From the NCBI GenBank assembly GCA_000721375.1, contig JOGW01000008.1, positions 520,360 to 584,359 on the forward strand: DNA of 64,000 nucleotides, in the 5' to 3' direction. The position numbers were made by a program, and so were the translations under genes. Source of the DNA: Streptomyces sp. NRRL B-3428. GTDB lineage: Bacteria > Actinomycetota > Actinomycetes > Streptomycetales > Streptomycetaceae. The notes under the pieces were generated by a model, which saw only the letters and a list, made by a program, of their open reading frames with translations, did not search any database and was not told the DNA's origin. Positions 11,502 to 20,247 of the stretch are shown piece by piece. Every line of letters begins with the position of its first letter. Position 1 is the stretch's first letter.

Positions 11502-12500
11502 TCAGCCCAGAGCCGGGATGATCTCCGCGCCGTACGTGTCGATGACGTGCTCGCGCGCGTCGTGCATCGCGTACACCGCGAACTGGTCCACGCCCAAGTC
11601 CCGCAGCGTGCGCAGCTTTTCGAGATGGGCCTCGACCGGTCCGAGCAGACAGAAGCGGTCCACGATCTCATCGGGCACGAAGTCCGTGGAGGGGTTCCCG
11701 GCGCGGCCGTGGTGGCTGTAGTCGTAACCCTCGCGCTGTTTGATGTACGAGGTGAGGGCCTCCGGGACGAGCGAGGAGTGCTCGCCGTAGCGGGACACCA
11801 GATCGGCCACGTGATTGCCGACCATGCCGCCGAACCAGCGGCACTGCTCGCGGGCGCGGCCCAGGTCGTCGCTCACGTACGCGGGCGCGGCGACACAGAT
11901 CTTGACGTCGGCGGGGTCACGGCCGGCGGCCGCGGCGGCGTCGCGTACGGCACGGACCATCCACTCGGTGAGGAAGGGATCGGCGAGCTGGAGAATGAAC
12001 CCGTCGGCCTTCTGTCCGGCAAGGGCCAGCGCCTTCGGACCGTATGCCGCCATCCAGACCGGCAGCTTCCCGTCCCGCACCCAGGGCAACTGCACGGCGG
12101 CTCCGTCGACTTGGGCCTCGCGCCCCTCCGCCAGATCACGGATCACGTCGATCGCCTCGCCGAGCCGCGCGAGAGTGTTGGGCTTGCGCCCGGCCACCCG
12201 CATCGCCGAGTCACCGCGTCCGATTCCGCACACCGTGCGGTTGCCGTACATGTCGTTGAGCGTGGCGAAGGTGGACGCGGTGACTTCCCAGGTACGGGTG
12301 CCCGGGTTGGTGACCATGGGGCCCACGGTAAGCCGCCGGGTGTGGGCCAGGATCTGGCTGTAGATGACGAAGGGTTCCTGCCACAGCACGGCCGAGTCGA
12401 AGGTCCAGCCGTAGCGGAAGCGATTGCGTTCGGCCCGTTTCATCAGGCTGATGACTTGGGCGGCCGGCGGGTCGGTCTGCAGAACGAGTCCGAATTCCAT
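11502..12500 (-). CDS. LLM-class, probably F420-dependent oxidoreductase
   Basis: 332 aa luciferase-like TIM barrel. MEFGLVLQTDPPA start, GPMVTNPGTRTWEVTAS, GIGRGDSAMRVAGRKP and WMAAYGPKALALAGQKADG match actinobacterial F420-linked members more than FMN luciferases. AGGAGG stands 7 bp before the ATG. Related proteins often neighbour NCS1 transporters and hydantoinase/dihydropyrimidinase genes (recalled family context); the NCS1 gene is 1.1 kb away, which supports a nucleobase/hydantoin role without proving it. Confidence 0.8.
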   Translation of the reverse strand: MEFGLVLQTDPPAAQVISLMKRAERNRFRYGWTFDSAVLWQEPFVIYSQILAHTRRLTVGPMVTNPGTRTWEVTASTFATLNDMYGNRTVCGIGRGDSAMRVAGRKPNTLARLGEAIDVIRDLAEGREAQVDGAAVQLPWVRDGKLPVWMAAYGPKALALAGQKADGFILQLADPFLTEWMVRAVRDAAAAAGRDPADVKICVAAPAYVSDDLGRAREQCRWFGGMVGNHVADLVSRYGEHSSLVPEALTSYIKQREGYDYSHHGRAGNPSTDFVPDEIVDRFCLLGPVEAHLEKLRTLRDLGVDQFAVYAMHDAREHVIDTYGAEIIPALG

Positions 12501-12653
12501 GCTGGTCCTCCTGGTTCAAGGCCCGCTCCCACGGCACACAACCGCAGGCCGGGGCCACCGGGAAGCGACCATCGTGGACTCGTTCCGGGGCGTTGGCAAG
12601 AGGGCTCTACGCGTGTCACTCCGATGGGTCCGGGGCGCGGGCCGCCGCCGGCT

Positions 12654-13235
12654 TCACCATGCCGATCGCCGTACGCGGTAGGCGAGATGCAGCACACGGT
12701 CGCCCTGGATGACCACATGCGGATCCTCCAGCAGATGCTGGGCCTCGACGGACCCGAAGTACCGCTTGCCGGAGCCGAAGACGACCGGGACCACATCCAT
12801 GGCGACCTCGTCCACCAGGCCGAGCACGAGCGCCTGTCCGCCGACGTCACCGGCCGCCACACCGACGGTCCGCTCCCCCGCGAGTTCCTGCGCCTTCTCG
12901 ATCGCCCGCGTGACATCGCTCTCGAAGTGGTAGGAGGCCCCGGGATGCCAGCCCTCGGGCTTGGGCCGGTGGGAGACGACGACCACGTGCTCGCCGGCCG
13001 GGGGCTTGCCCTCCCAGCCGTTGGTCATGTCGAAGAGACGGCGCCCGATCACGAGTACCCCGAGGGTGTCCCAGAGCGGCTTCACATAGTCCGCGGAAAC
13101 CTTCGAGACGCTGAGCCGCTCGCCGATCGACACGTCACCGTTGCCGTACCACTCGAAGAGCGGACCGACATCGTCCGTGCTGTCGGCGATGAAACCGTCC
13201 ACGGACACGACGTTCTGCATGACTACCTTGCCCAT
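12654..13235 (-). CDS. Dihydrofolate reductase family protein (RibD C-terminal-like)
   Basis: 193 aa with the DHFR/RibD_C fold: VVMQNVVSVDGFIA strand-helix start, GVLVIGRRLFDMTNGW, VVVVSHRPKPEGW, and VGVAAGDVGGQALVLGLVDEVAMDVVPVVFGSGKRYF, the NADPH-binding half. Such small stand-alone proteins are abundant in Streptomyces and rarely have a known substrate; this one is unlikely to be folate DHFR. Start supported by GGGAG 6 bp upstream. It is last in a leftward run after the DivIVA-like gene, with a 36-bp gap. Confidence 0.83.
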   Translation of the reverse strand: MGKVVMQNVVSVDGFIADSTDDVGPLFEWYGNGDVSIGERLSVSKVSADYVKPLWDTLGVLVIGRRLFDMTNGWEGKPPAGEHVVVVSHRPKPEGWHPGASYHFESDVTRAIEKAQELAGERTVGVAAGDVGGQALVLGLVDEVAMDVVPVVFGSGKRYFGSVEAQHLLEDPHVVIQGDRVLHLAYRVRRSAW

Positions 13236-13271
13236 GACAACTCCCAGGTCCAGGTGGGCCCGCGCGGCCCC

Positions 13272-13949
13272 TCACCAAGAAGGACCGGCGCTGTCGCGCA
13301 AACTCATCGGCGCCGACCCCAGGTACTGCTCGCTCTGCCGCTCCAGGTCCTCCAGATGGCCGTCGAAGTGCACCGTCATCCGGCTGCGGTAGTCCGCCAA
13401 GAGCGTGCGCAGGCCGGTCAGTTGGCGCTCCAGGGTGAGGCGGGAGCTGGTGAGGGCTTCGAGTTCGGAGCGTTTGGCGCGGATGCGGCGGTCCAGGTCC
13501 TGGAAGTGTTCGGCGGCGGTCTGTTCGGCCCGAGCCGCGGCCTCCTGCGTGAGGCGGTCCGCGTTCGCGCGGGCCTCGTCGATGATGCGCTGGGCCTCGG
13601 CACACGCGGCGGCGATGGCCTGGCCCGCGGTGCGGTCGGCCATCGCGATGATGCGGGCCGCTTCCTGTCCGGTGTCCGGTGATACGGGCTGCGTGCGGCG
13701 CAGGGCCGCGTTGTCGCGGAACAGACGGTCGAGGGTGTGCTCGACCTCGTGCAGGAACGTGTCCACCTCGCCGAGGTCGTAGCCCTCGCGCAGCCGGGTG
13801 GTCGTGAACCACTTGTGGTGTACGTCGTCGGGGGTCAGCAACGGGCGCTGCTGGCCGGGGATCTCGGGGTGGCGTTCGACGGTCTCGTGGCCCTTGGCGG
13901 TCTTGCCGGGTACGGGATCCGCCGCTCTGTCGCTGTGTGTCTCGCCCAC
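13272..13949 (-). CDS. DivIVA-domain coiled-coil protein
   Basis: 225 aa with a GTG start and AAAGG upstream. Residues about 37-75 form a DivIVA N-terminal module (LTPDDVHHKWFTTTRLREGYDLGEVDTFL, split here for length as positions 38-66), which binds curved membrane in the family. Residues about 95-205 are an Ala/Glu/Arg-rich coiled coil with heptad character. It is shorter than the essential Streptomyces DivIVA (about 390 aa) and lacks its long C-terminus, so it is probably a paralogue of Wag31/DivIVA working in polar growth or scaffolding. It follows the ZIP-like gene by 45 bp, implying co-transcription. Confidence 0.8.
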   Translation of the reverse strand: MGETHSDRAADPVPGKTAKGHETVERHPEIPGQQRPLLTPDDVHHKWFTTTRLREGYDLGEVDTFLHEVEHTLDRLFRDNAALRRTQPVSPDTGQEAARIIAMADRTAGQAIAAACAEAQRIIDEARANADRLTQEAAARAEQTAAEHFQDLDRRIRAKRSELEALTSSRLTLERQLTGLRTLLADYRSRMTVHFDGHLEDLERQSEQYLGSAPMSLRDSAGPSW

Positions 13950-13994
13950 CGCCGTATGCCTTTCTGTCGAGTCTTCGTCCCGCGGCCTGCCCTC

Positions 13995-14789
13995 TCAGTG
14001 CGCGGCGAGCAGCAGCGCCCCTGTCGCGAGGACCGTCGCCGTCACGGTCGCGAGATGCCAGCGCGGAGGGCGGCCGTTCGCATGGCGCCCGCACGCGAGC
14101 CGCAGCCCGACCACCGCATGGCGCACGATGATTCCCGCCACCACCGCGAGCGCGGTCGGGAGCAGCACCTCGGGGAAGGGGTGCAGCAGGCTGAGCAGTA
14201 CGCCGAGCGCCGGGCCCAGACAGGCGAGGGCCAGCCAGGGGAGCGGGCCCTGGCCGGTCTCCTGGAGCATCACGCCGAGGGCCAGACCGTTGCCGACCGA
14301 GAGCACGAGGAGAGCGAGGAAGACCGGGACCGAGAGGATCAGGGCGAGGGTCGTGCCTTCCATCACCCGGTGCACACCGAGCGCGGCGGCCGCGCCGAGC
14401 CCGGCGGAGACCACTCCGGCCGTCTCCGTGAGACGGCGGTGGCGGCCGGGGGCGTGGACCGGGCGGACGCGTCTTCGTGCGCGTCCATGGCCCCGGGTGA
14501 GGACACCCACCACCCCGTACGTTCCGACGGCGACGGCCGGCGGCAGCCACCCGGGCAGACCGAGCAGCACGGTCTCGTGCCAGGTCTCCGGTGCCAGGTC
14601 GAGCAGCACGGTGCTGAGCATCAGGGCGGAGGCGGTGAGCAGCAGGAGGCCGGCCTGGGCGCACGCGCGGCGGGCCAGCGCGAGGGCGGTGGCCGTGGCC
14701 ACGGCGCAGCAGCCGACGGCGACCCAGATGCGGTTCTCGATGAACTTGAGCAAGGAGTGGAAGGAGTTAACGGCCTCCGGCAACGGCAT
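13995..14789 (-). CDS. ZIP-like integral membrane protein (putative metal transporter)
   Basis: 264 aa, seven to eight hydrophobic segments. An HRVMEGTTLAL motif around residue 150 matches the ZIP transporter helix IV signature HxxxEG, the transported-metal site, and a basic loop precedes it (GHGRARRRVRPVHAPGRHRR, about 118-137). ZIP proteins import Zn2+, Fe2+ or Mn2+; helix V's usual second metal motif is weak, so function is tentative. Start chosen at the ATG at 14789 with AGAGG 8 bp upstream; an in-frame ATG at 14879 has no such site. Cotranscribed with the DivIVA-like gene. Confidence 0.65.
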   Translation of the reverse strand: MPLPEAVNSFHSLLKFIENRIWVAVGCCAVATATALALARRACAQAGLLLLTASALMLSTVLLDLAPETWHETVLLGLPGWLPPAVAVGTYGVVGVLTRGHGRARRRVRPVHAPGRHRRLTETAGVVSAGLGAAAALGVHRVMEGTTLALILSVPVFLALLVLSVGNGLALGVMLQETGQGPLPWLALACLGPALGVLLSLLHPFPEVLLPTALAVVAGIIVRHAVVGLRLACGRHANGRPPRWHLATVTATVLATGALLLAAH

Positions 14790-14994
14790 CTCAACACCTC
14801 TTCCGCCGATTCCTGACAGCACGCCAGAAAGGCGGTCTTTTCGAGCAATTCGTTCATCGCTCACGAAGTTGCCCAGCAAGGTCGCCGGTCAATCCTGTGC
14901 GTATGACCGCGAACCGGTGCGCCGGGATGAACCAGGGCCGTCCGTAGGTTGAGTACGGCGACGATCAGACCGACTCGCTGGAGGACACTTCCGC

Positions 14995-15618
14995 ATGGCC
15001 GAGATCCATCGCACGACCCTCGAGCCGACCAAGCTCGAACTGCTCACGGACTGGCTGCCCGGCCGTCCTTGGTATCAGGGCTCCGGCACACCTCGGCCCG
15101 CGAAGGCCGGCGGATTCCGCCTCGACGACCACGCGGGCGAGGTCGGGATCGAGTTCATGGTCGTCAACGACGCCGACGCCTCGTATCTCGTCCCGATGAC
15201 CTACCGCGGCACACCACTGGAGGGGGCCGAGGCCGGGCTCATCGGCACCTCGGAGCACGGGGTGCTCGGCAAGCGCTGGATCTACGACGGGTGCCATGAC
15301 CCGGTCCTCGCGGCCGAGTTGGCGGCCCTGTTCGAAGGCCGTGTCAAGGCGCAGGCGCAGAGTGTGAGCGATCAGGAGGACCAGGACGTCCAGGTCTCCT
15401 ACGAAGGTGCGCCGCTCGGCGAGGTACGGATCGAGACGGTCGAGGACGGCGCTCACGGAACCGAGGTGCGCCTGGTGGGCGGTGCGGCGCTGCGGGTGCG
15501 GCGGGTGCTGTCCGGGGCCGAGGCCTCGCGGGACGCAGGACGGCTCAGCGGCGTGTGGAAGCGCGCGGACGGGACCGAGGTCCGTGCGCCGTTCATCTCG
15601 CTGCACACGGACGCCTGA
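14995..15618 (+). CDS. Maltokinase N-terminal-cap-like protein
   Basis: 207 aa soluble protein. The opening (HRTTLEPTKLELLTDWLPGRPWY) and the following beta-rich region (RLDDHAGEVGIEFMVV..YLVPMTYRG) resemble the N-terminal cap domain of mycobacterial maltokinase Mak, but the kinase domain is missing: this is a cap-only protein, a type common in Streptomyces with no assigned role. No GlgE/TreS-pathway gene is nearby. Starts with ATG after GGAGGACA. Its stop codon opens a degenerate 25-bp repeat array. Confidence 0.65.
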   Translation: MAEIHRTTLEPTKLELLTDWLPGRPWYQGSGTPRPAKAGGFRLDDHAGEVGIEFMVVNDADASYLVPMTYRGTPLEGAEAGLIGTSEHGVLGKRWIYDGCHDPVLAAELAALFEGRVKAQAQSVSDQEDQDVQVSYEGAPLGEVRIETVEDGAHGTEVRLVGGAALRVRRVLSGAEASRDAGRLSGVWKRADGTEVRAPFISLHTDA

Positions 15619-15744
15619 TCCCTCACGCCTCGCAGAACAGGTCACTCGCGCCTCACTGACTCCGCTCGCGTACGCCTCACAGGCCCCGTTCGCTCAATGC
15701 CTCACAGGCCCCGTTCACTCAACGCCTCACAGGCCCCGTGTGCC
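15611..15744 (+). repeat. Degenerate tandem repeat array starting at a stop codon (25-bp unit)
   Basis: Units begin ACGCCT(C). The first contains the stop of the cap-like gene (ACGCCTGA, 15611-15618), the second is at 15625-15648, then a diverged unit. Near-perfect 25-bp units follow at 15672-15696 and 15697-15721 with a partial at 15722-15744, all containing GCCTCACAGGCCCCGT. Similarity increases with distance from the gene. Confidence 0.8.
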
Positions 15745-15793
15745 CCTTCCTCCCCTGTGCGATCATCGCCAGCGGACGGAAGGGGATGGGGAG

Positions 15794-16864
15794 TTGACCA
15801 AGAAGCGAGATGATTCACCCATACCGGACGAGGAGTGGGAACGCTTTCTGCGGGAGGCCGAAGCGGGCACCGCCGAAGCACCCCGGGAGCCTTCGGCCCG
15901 GGCCCGGATGGTGTCCGAACGGCTCCGTGACCAGCCGGACCGTACGGAGGGATGGCGCGCTCACCGTCCGCCCCGACAGCGGCGGTTCAGGTCCTGGCAT
16001 CTGCTCGCACTCCTCGCCGCGTTCGCCGCTCTCGCCGTGGCGCTCACTCCGGGAGCCCTGTCCGGCCTGTTCGGCTCGGACGGCGACGACCGGCCGCTCG
16101 CCGCCGAGTCGGCCCGCCCCTCAGGCGCACCGGCCGACGCCGACGCCGAACAGCCCACCCTGGACGCGCCGTTCAAGGGATCACCGGCCGCACAGTGGGC
16201 CGACGGAGCGGCCGGGATCCACGTTCCCGAGGCGCGTGCGACGGGCTGGATGGACCAGAAGAAAGTACAGAAGGCGCTCGCCGACTCCCGCGACTTCCTG
16301 GTCGCCACCAACCTCGACCCGGCCGCTCTGCGCGGTGAACGCCCCGACGCCGCCATCAGCCTGGTCAGCCCTCACCAGCCGGACATCAAGCCGCTGTTGA
16401 CCAGCGCGTTCACCGAGCCCACGGAAGAGAACGACCCTCTGGTCCTGTTCACGCGCTACCGCGCCGACGAGGTCGCGCTCGTCGGCGACGTGGTCAAGAC
16501 GCGCGGCCGGCTCTCGTTCGAGGAAGGCAAGTACGGCGCGCTCGAGGTGACCGCAGACGTCACCTTCGTCTACCCCTTCGTACGCGCCGAGGGCGGCGAC
16601 GACGAGATCACCCGCACCATCGTGCGACGCGAGGTGGTGTTCAGCTGGGACGATCCGTCGAAGGTGAAGACCGAGCCCGACACGTTCTCGTTCGTCTCGT
16701 ACAAGGTCCTGACGACCAACGGCGGTTGCGACGCGATCGGCTTCCTCTCCCCCGTGTTCGACGAGGACGCCGGCACCGGCGCCGGCGGGGAGACCGTGGA
16801 CCCGTACGACCGAAGTGCGGGTGTCGACGAGGGCGGGGAGTGCGGCACCGCGAGCCGGTCCTAG
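15794..16864 (+). CDS. Hypothetical protein with one transmembrane segment
   Basis: 356 aa if started at the TTG at 15794, which follows a GGAAGGGG/GGGGAG purine run; the frame upstream is repetitive and non-coding. An acidic N-terminus (DDSPIPDEEWERFLREAE) leads to a basic stretch and one membrane helix at about 74-94 (LLALLAAFAALAVALTPGAL). A large extracytoplasmic domain follows, with a predicted beta-rich fold including VVFSWDDPSKVKTEPDTFSF. The orientation is N-in. The pattern is of a streptomycete cell-surface protein of unknown function; I recognise no enzyme motif. Confidence 0.75.
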   Translation: MTKKRDDSPIPDEEWERFLREAEAGTAEAPREPSARARMVSERLRDQPDRTEGWRAHRPPRQRRFRSWHLLALLAAFAALAVALTPGALSGLFGSDGDDRPLAAESARPSGAPADADAEQPTLDAPFKGSPAAQWADGAAGIHVPEARATGWMDQKKVQKALADSRDFLVATNLDPAALRGERPDAAISLVSPHQPDIKPLLTSAFTEPTEENDPLVLFTRYRADEVALVGDVVKTRGRLSFEEGKYGALEVTADVTFVYPFVRAEGGDDEITRTIVRREVVFSWDDPSKVKTEPDTFSFVSYKVLTTNGGCDAIGFLSPVFDEDAGTGAGGETVDPYDRSAGVDEGGECGTASRS

Positions 16865-16968
16865 CCGCTCGGGCGGCAGCCCGCCGGGGTGGCCGGGCGC
16901 ATCGGAACTGAGCCCTGCCACCCCGTTGACGTCCGGCCGCTCCCCACCGAAGAATGTGCGAACCGCAG

Positions 16969-16984
16969 TTGACAACGTTGTCGA
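16969..16984 (+). promoter_or_regulatory. LacI-type operator upstream of the F5/8C protein
   Basis: GACAACGTTGTC is a perfect 12-bp palindrome with the central CG typical of LacI-family sites; extended, TTGACAACGTTGTCGA has one mismatched pair. It ends 18 bp before the ATG and overlaps a TTGACA hexamer, so binding would block transcription or early elongation. Confidence 0.65.
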
Positions 16985-17002
16985 AGGTTCGGAGGACCTG
17001 CA

Positions 17003-20000
17003 ATGCCGCACCACCCCGCCCCGCTCGAACGTCGGCGGTTTCTGCAGGTCATGGGGATAACCGGCGCGCTGTCCGCGCTGCCCGCCACCGCACTCGCCGG
17101 GCCGGCCGGGGCTGCGGCCGAGGACCGGACCGCGAGCGGGGCCGCGGCCCCGGCTTCAACCGGCGCCATCACCCCGCCCGATGAGATCGCCGCCACTTAC
17201 CACCGGGTGCTGCTGCACCACACCAAGTGGTCGGAGTCCCAGTGGGACGAGGCGAAGGGCCACTACACGGCCAAGGACATGGGCTTCGCCGTGGTGCTCG
17301 GCAACGCCGTACTGCTGCAGCACGGCACCTACGACGCGGACCTCGCGGGTATCGACCGCGACACCCTCGAGCAGCGCACCCTCGCCTCGGTCCGCCACTT
17401 CGCCGCCTCGAACCGGCTGACCGGCGGCACCGAGTGGGGCCGCAAGCTGTTCTTCGACACCACGTTCCAGTCGTACTTCCTCCTCGCCGCCCGCCTGTTG
17501 TGGGACGACCTGGACGAGACGACCCGGCAGAACATCGACACGATCACGCGCGGGCAGGCCGTCTACACCACCTCGCTCGGCAGCGGCGACGACCCGGCGT
17601 CCGGCGACTGGACGCCGAACGGCCTCAAGGGCGGATACGCGGCCGACACCAAGCTGGAGGAGATGGGCCTGTACGCGCAGACCCTGGCGCCCGCGCTCGC
17701 CTGGGCCCCCGATGACGCGCGGGCCTCCGACTGGTCCCAGTGGTACGGCACTTGGTCGCGCAACGAGGCCGGTCTGCCGCCCGCCGACCTCGCCAACCCG
17801 GCCCTGGTGGACGGTGTCCCGGTCTCGGACAACACGGCCCGCAACCTCTACGACACCTTCATCGTCGAGAACCACGGCTCCTTCGGCCCGCATTACCAGG
17901 AGGAGCTCTGGCGCACCTCCGGACGTAACGCCGCGCACTTCCTCACCGCGGGCCGTCCGCTCCCCGAAGCGCTCACCCGCCAGCCCAACGCCGTTCCGCT
18001 GTGGCGCACCATGCTCTCGGTCATGAGCGACGCGGGCGAGCCGCTGATGCCGATGGTCAACGACCGCGAGCACCTGTACGGCCGCGATGTGATCCCGCTG
18101 GCCTTCCTCGCCCAGGTGATGGGCGACCGGGCGGCCGCCCGCGCCGAGGCGGACCTGGCCGACCGTCTCGAGGCGTACCAGAAGTACCCGCCCGAGTACC
18201 GCCTGGCGAAGTTCTCCGGCGAACCGAAGTACGAGCCCGAGGCGCGCGCCGAGATCGCGATCAGCTATCTGCTGCATGTGTGGGCGGCCGGGCAGCCCGC
18301 ACAGGTGCGCCCCCTGTCGCGCACCGAGCTCTTCGAACTCGCCTCCGGGGTCACGGACTTCGGCAGCGGACCGGGCCTGGTATCGCATCAGTCACCGGCC
18401 GCCTGGGCGGGCGCGGTCTCGAAGGAGAACTTCGTCAAGTTCGCCTGGCAGCCGGCCCATGACGACTGGCTGTTCCGCCTCAGCGGCAAGACGCCGATGT
18501 TCCTGCCGGCCACGTCGGGCAAGCCCACGGGCCGTTCGGTCCGGGTGTACGAGGCGGTGCGCGACGGCTTCGACGGCAGTGCGACCCTGCTGCGGCTGAC
18601 CGGCGGCTATGCGGGCTACACCACGCTTCCCACGGGCGCCGTCGTCTATGCGACCTCGGGAACCGCCCCCGGCGAAGGCCATCTCGAGGTGCACAACCTC
18701 ACCATGCCGGGCGTCGCGGGCCTCGACGGCTCCCGCACCTACCGCTACGCGGAGGGCGAGACGACGGTCCGCGCCCAGGACTCCGGCACCGGCGCCGCAC
18801 CGACCGCCGAGCGCACGGACCGCGTGGAGTTCGCCCCCACCACCGTCCGCCATCTGCGCATGCTGGGCGTGCGCCCCGACCCGGCGTACGGCTATTCGCT
18901 GTACTCCTTCGAGGCCCGCACCGACGCCGGCGCTCCGGACCTTGCGCGTGGCAAGGCGGCCACCGCGTCCTCCGCCGATACGGGCAGGGGCGCGGGCTTC
19001 GCGGTGGACGGTGACACGGCGACGCGCTGGGCGGTCTCGAAGGCCGAACGGCCGCGCGCCGACAGCTGGTTGGCCGTCGACCTCGGCTCCGCGCAGGAGG
19101 TCGCCGAGGTCACCCTGCGGTGGGAGTCCGCGGCCGGGCGCGGCTACCGCGTACAGGGTTCGCAGAACGGTACGGACTGGACCGACCTGGCCGTCTGGCC
19201 GAAGCCCGACGCGTCGAGCCAGGGCGGCTGGCTGGACATCGACGGCCGGGCGGGACTCGTCGTGCGCGGCGCGGACCACCCCCTCTCCGTCTACGGCGAC
19301 ACGGTCCTGCTGTCCGACGGACCCGCGGCGCCGCTCCTGGTCGAGGGCTTCCCCGGCGCCTCGGCCGATGACCTTCGTACCCATGCGCAGGGCCCTGCCC
19401 CCGCGGCCGATGACCCCGCCGTGCGGGCCGCGCTCACGGACCACCACCTGAGCGTGTTCAACCTCTCGGGCGGCGCGGTCGGGACACGTATCGCCATCCC
19501 TCAGTCGCTGCGGCGAGTTCGGGTCTACGAGGGCGAGCAGACGCTCACCACCGAGGGCACGTCGTACGAGGCCGAGCTCGACGCGGCCGTCGCGGTCCTG
19601 CTCCCGCCGCGCTTCACGCTCACTGCCGTGACCGGCCGGAGTCTGCCGGCCGGACTGCGGGTGCGGGTGGACGACGGTGCCCGGCTGCGGCTGACCGGAG
19701 CCGCGTGCCAGGTGCGGATCGAGGGCCAGGGCCACAGCACGGTCGCGTCCGTGCACGCCGGCCGCGAGACGACGGTGACCCTGCGCGGCGCCGCCGCCCA
19801 CCCGTACGCGGACCGGGCGCTCGGCCGCCAGGTCTTCCCCACCGCCCCGCTCCCGGAGGGGATGTCGGACCCGGCCGCGGCGGTGGACGGAGATCGCCAC
19901 ACGGCCTGGACTCCCGGCGCCGGCGGACGACTTGTGGTCGACCTGGGGTCCGTCCAGCCGGTCCGCTCGGTCGAGGCGGAGTGGACCACGGGCTCGGCTC

Positions 20001-20176
20001 CTGCCGCGGAGATCACCTTCAGCGAGGACGGCATCGAGTACGGCGCGGCGGTCCGGGTCACTGGACGCGGACGCGTCCGTGCGGTCGACACGACAGGTTC
20101 GGCTCGATACGTGTCGTTCGAGGTCGACGGGTCGGCGGCGCGGGGTGAGCGGCTGGTGCGGCTTTCCGTCGGGTGA
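17003..20176 (+). CDS. Tat-secreted protein with two F5/8C (discoidin) domains, putative polysaccharide-active
   Basis: 1057 aa. A twin-arginine signal (ERRRFLQVMGITGALSALPATALA) spans residues 9-33. Residues about 60-440 are helix-rich with many aromatic residues, resembling an alpha/alpha-barrel hydrolase or lyase module I cannot assign. A first F5/8C/CBM32 domain lies at about 640-770 (AVDGDTATRW, WLAVDLGSAQEV, GYRVQGSQNG) and a second at about 945-1053 (AVDGDRHTAWTP, LVVDLGSVQPV). Discoidin domains bind galactose-type sugars. A GGAGG site stands 7 bp before the ATG, and a LacI-type operator lies upstream. No sugar importer is adjacent, so it may be controlled from elsewhere. Confidence 0.8.
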   Translation: MPHHPAPLERRRFLQVMGITGALSALPATALAGPAGAAAEDRTASGAAAPASTGAITPPDEIAATYHRVLLHHTKWSESQWDEAKGHYTAKDMGFAVVLGNAVLLQHGTYDADLAGIDRDTLEQRTLASVRHFAASNRLTGGTEWGRKLFFDTTFQSYFLLAARLLWDDLDETTRQNIDTITRGQAVYTTSLGSGDDPASGDWTPNGLKGGYAADTKLEEMGLYAQTLAPALAWAPDDARASDWSQWYGTWSRNEAGLPPADLANPALVDGVPVSDNTARNLYDTFIVENHGSFGPHYQEELWRTSGRNAAHFLTAGRPLPEALTRQPNAVPLWRTMLSVMSDAGEPLMPMVNDREHLYGRDVIPLAFLAQVMGDRAAARAEADLADRLEAYQKYPPEYRLAKFSGEPKYEPEARAEIAISYLLHVWAAGQPAQVRPLSRTELFELASGVTDFGSGPGLVSHQSPAAWAGAVSKENFVKFAWQPAHDDWLFRLSGKTPMFLPATSGKPTGRSVRVYEAVRDGFDGSATLLRLTGGYAGYTTLPTGAVVYATSGTAPGEGHLEVHNLTMPGVAGLDGSRTYRYAEGETTVRAQDSGTGAAPTAERTDRVEFAPTTVRHLRMLGVRPDPAYGYSLYSFEARTDAGAPDLARGKAATASSADTGRGAGFAVDGDTATRWAVSKAERPRADSWLAVDLGSAQEVAEVTLRWESAAGRGYRVQGSQNGTDWTDLAVWPKPDASSQGGWLDIDGRAGLVVRGADHPLSVYGDTVLLSDGPAAPLLVEGFPGASADDLRTHAQGPAPAADDPAVRAALTDHHLSVFNLSGGAVGTRIAIPQSLRRVRVYEGEQTLTTEGTSYEAELDAAVAVLLPPRFTLTAVTGRSLPAGLRVRVDDGARLRLTGAACQVRIEGQGHSTVASVHAGRETTVTLRGAAAHPYADRALGRQVFPTAPLPEGMSDPAAAVDGDRHTAWTPGAGGRLVVDLGSVQPVRSVEAEWTTGSAPAAEITFSEDGIEYGAAVRVTGRGRVRAVDTTGSARYVSFEVDGSAARGERLVRLSVG

Positions 20177-20229
20177 GCGGGTGGTGCGGCTTTCCGTGGA
20201 GTGAGGGACGGCGCGGCCTTCCGTGGCGT
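20147..20229 (+). repeat. 28-bp x3 tandem repeat spanning the stop codon of the F5/8C gene
   Basis: Copies at 20147-20174, 20175-20202 and 20203-20229. The first two share GTGGTGCGGCTTTCCGT-like cores; the third is more diverged. The TGA stop (20174-20176) is formed at the junction of copies 1 and 2. Confidence 0.8.
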
Positions 20230-20247
20230 GGGGGATCCCGCCCCAGG

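Noticed and set aside
11103..13682. 859-aa open frame on the plus strand
   Set aside because: Crosses three well-supported genes on the minus strand and the gaps between them.
15611..15744. Possible CRISPR array
   Set aside because: Units are directly contiguous without unique spacers and are degenerate; no cas genes. Classified as a tandem repeat.
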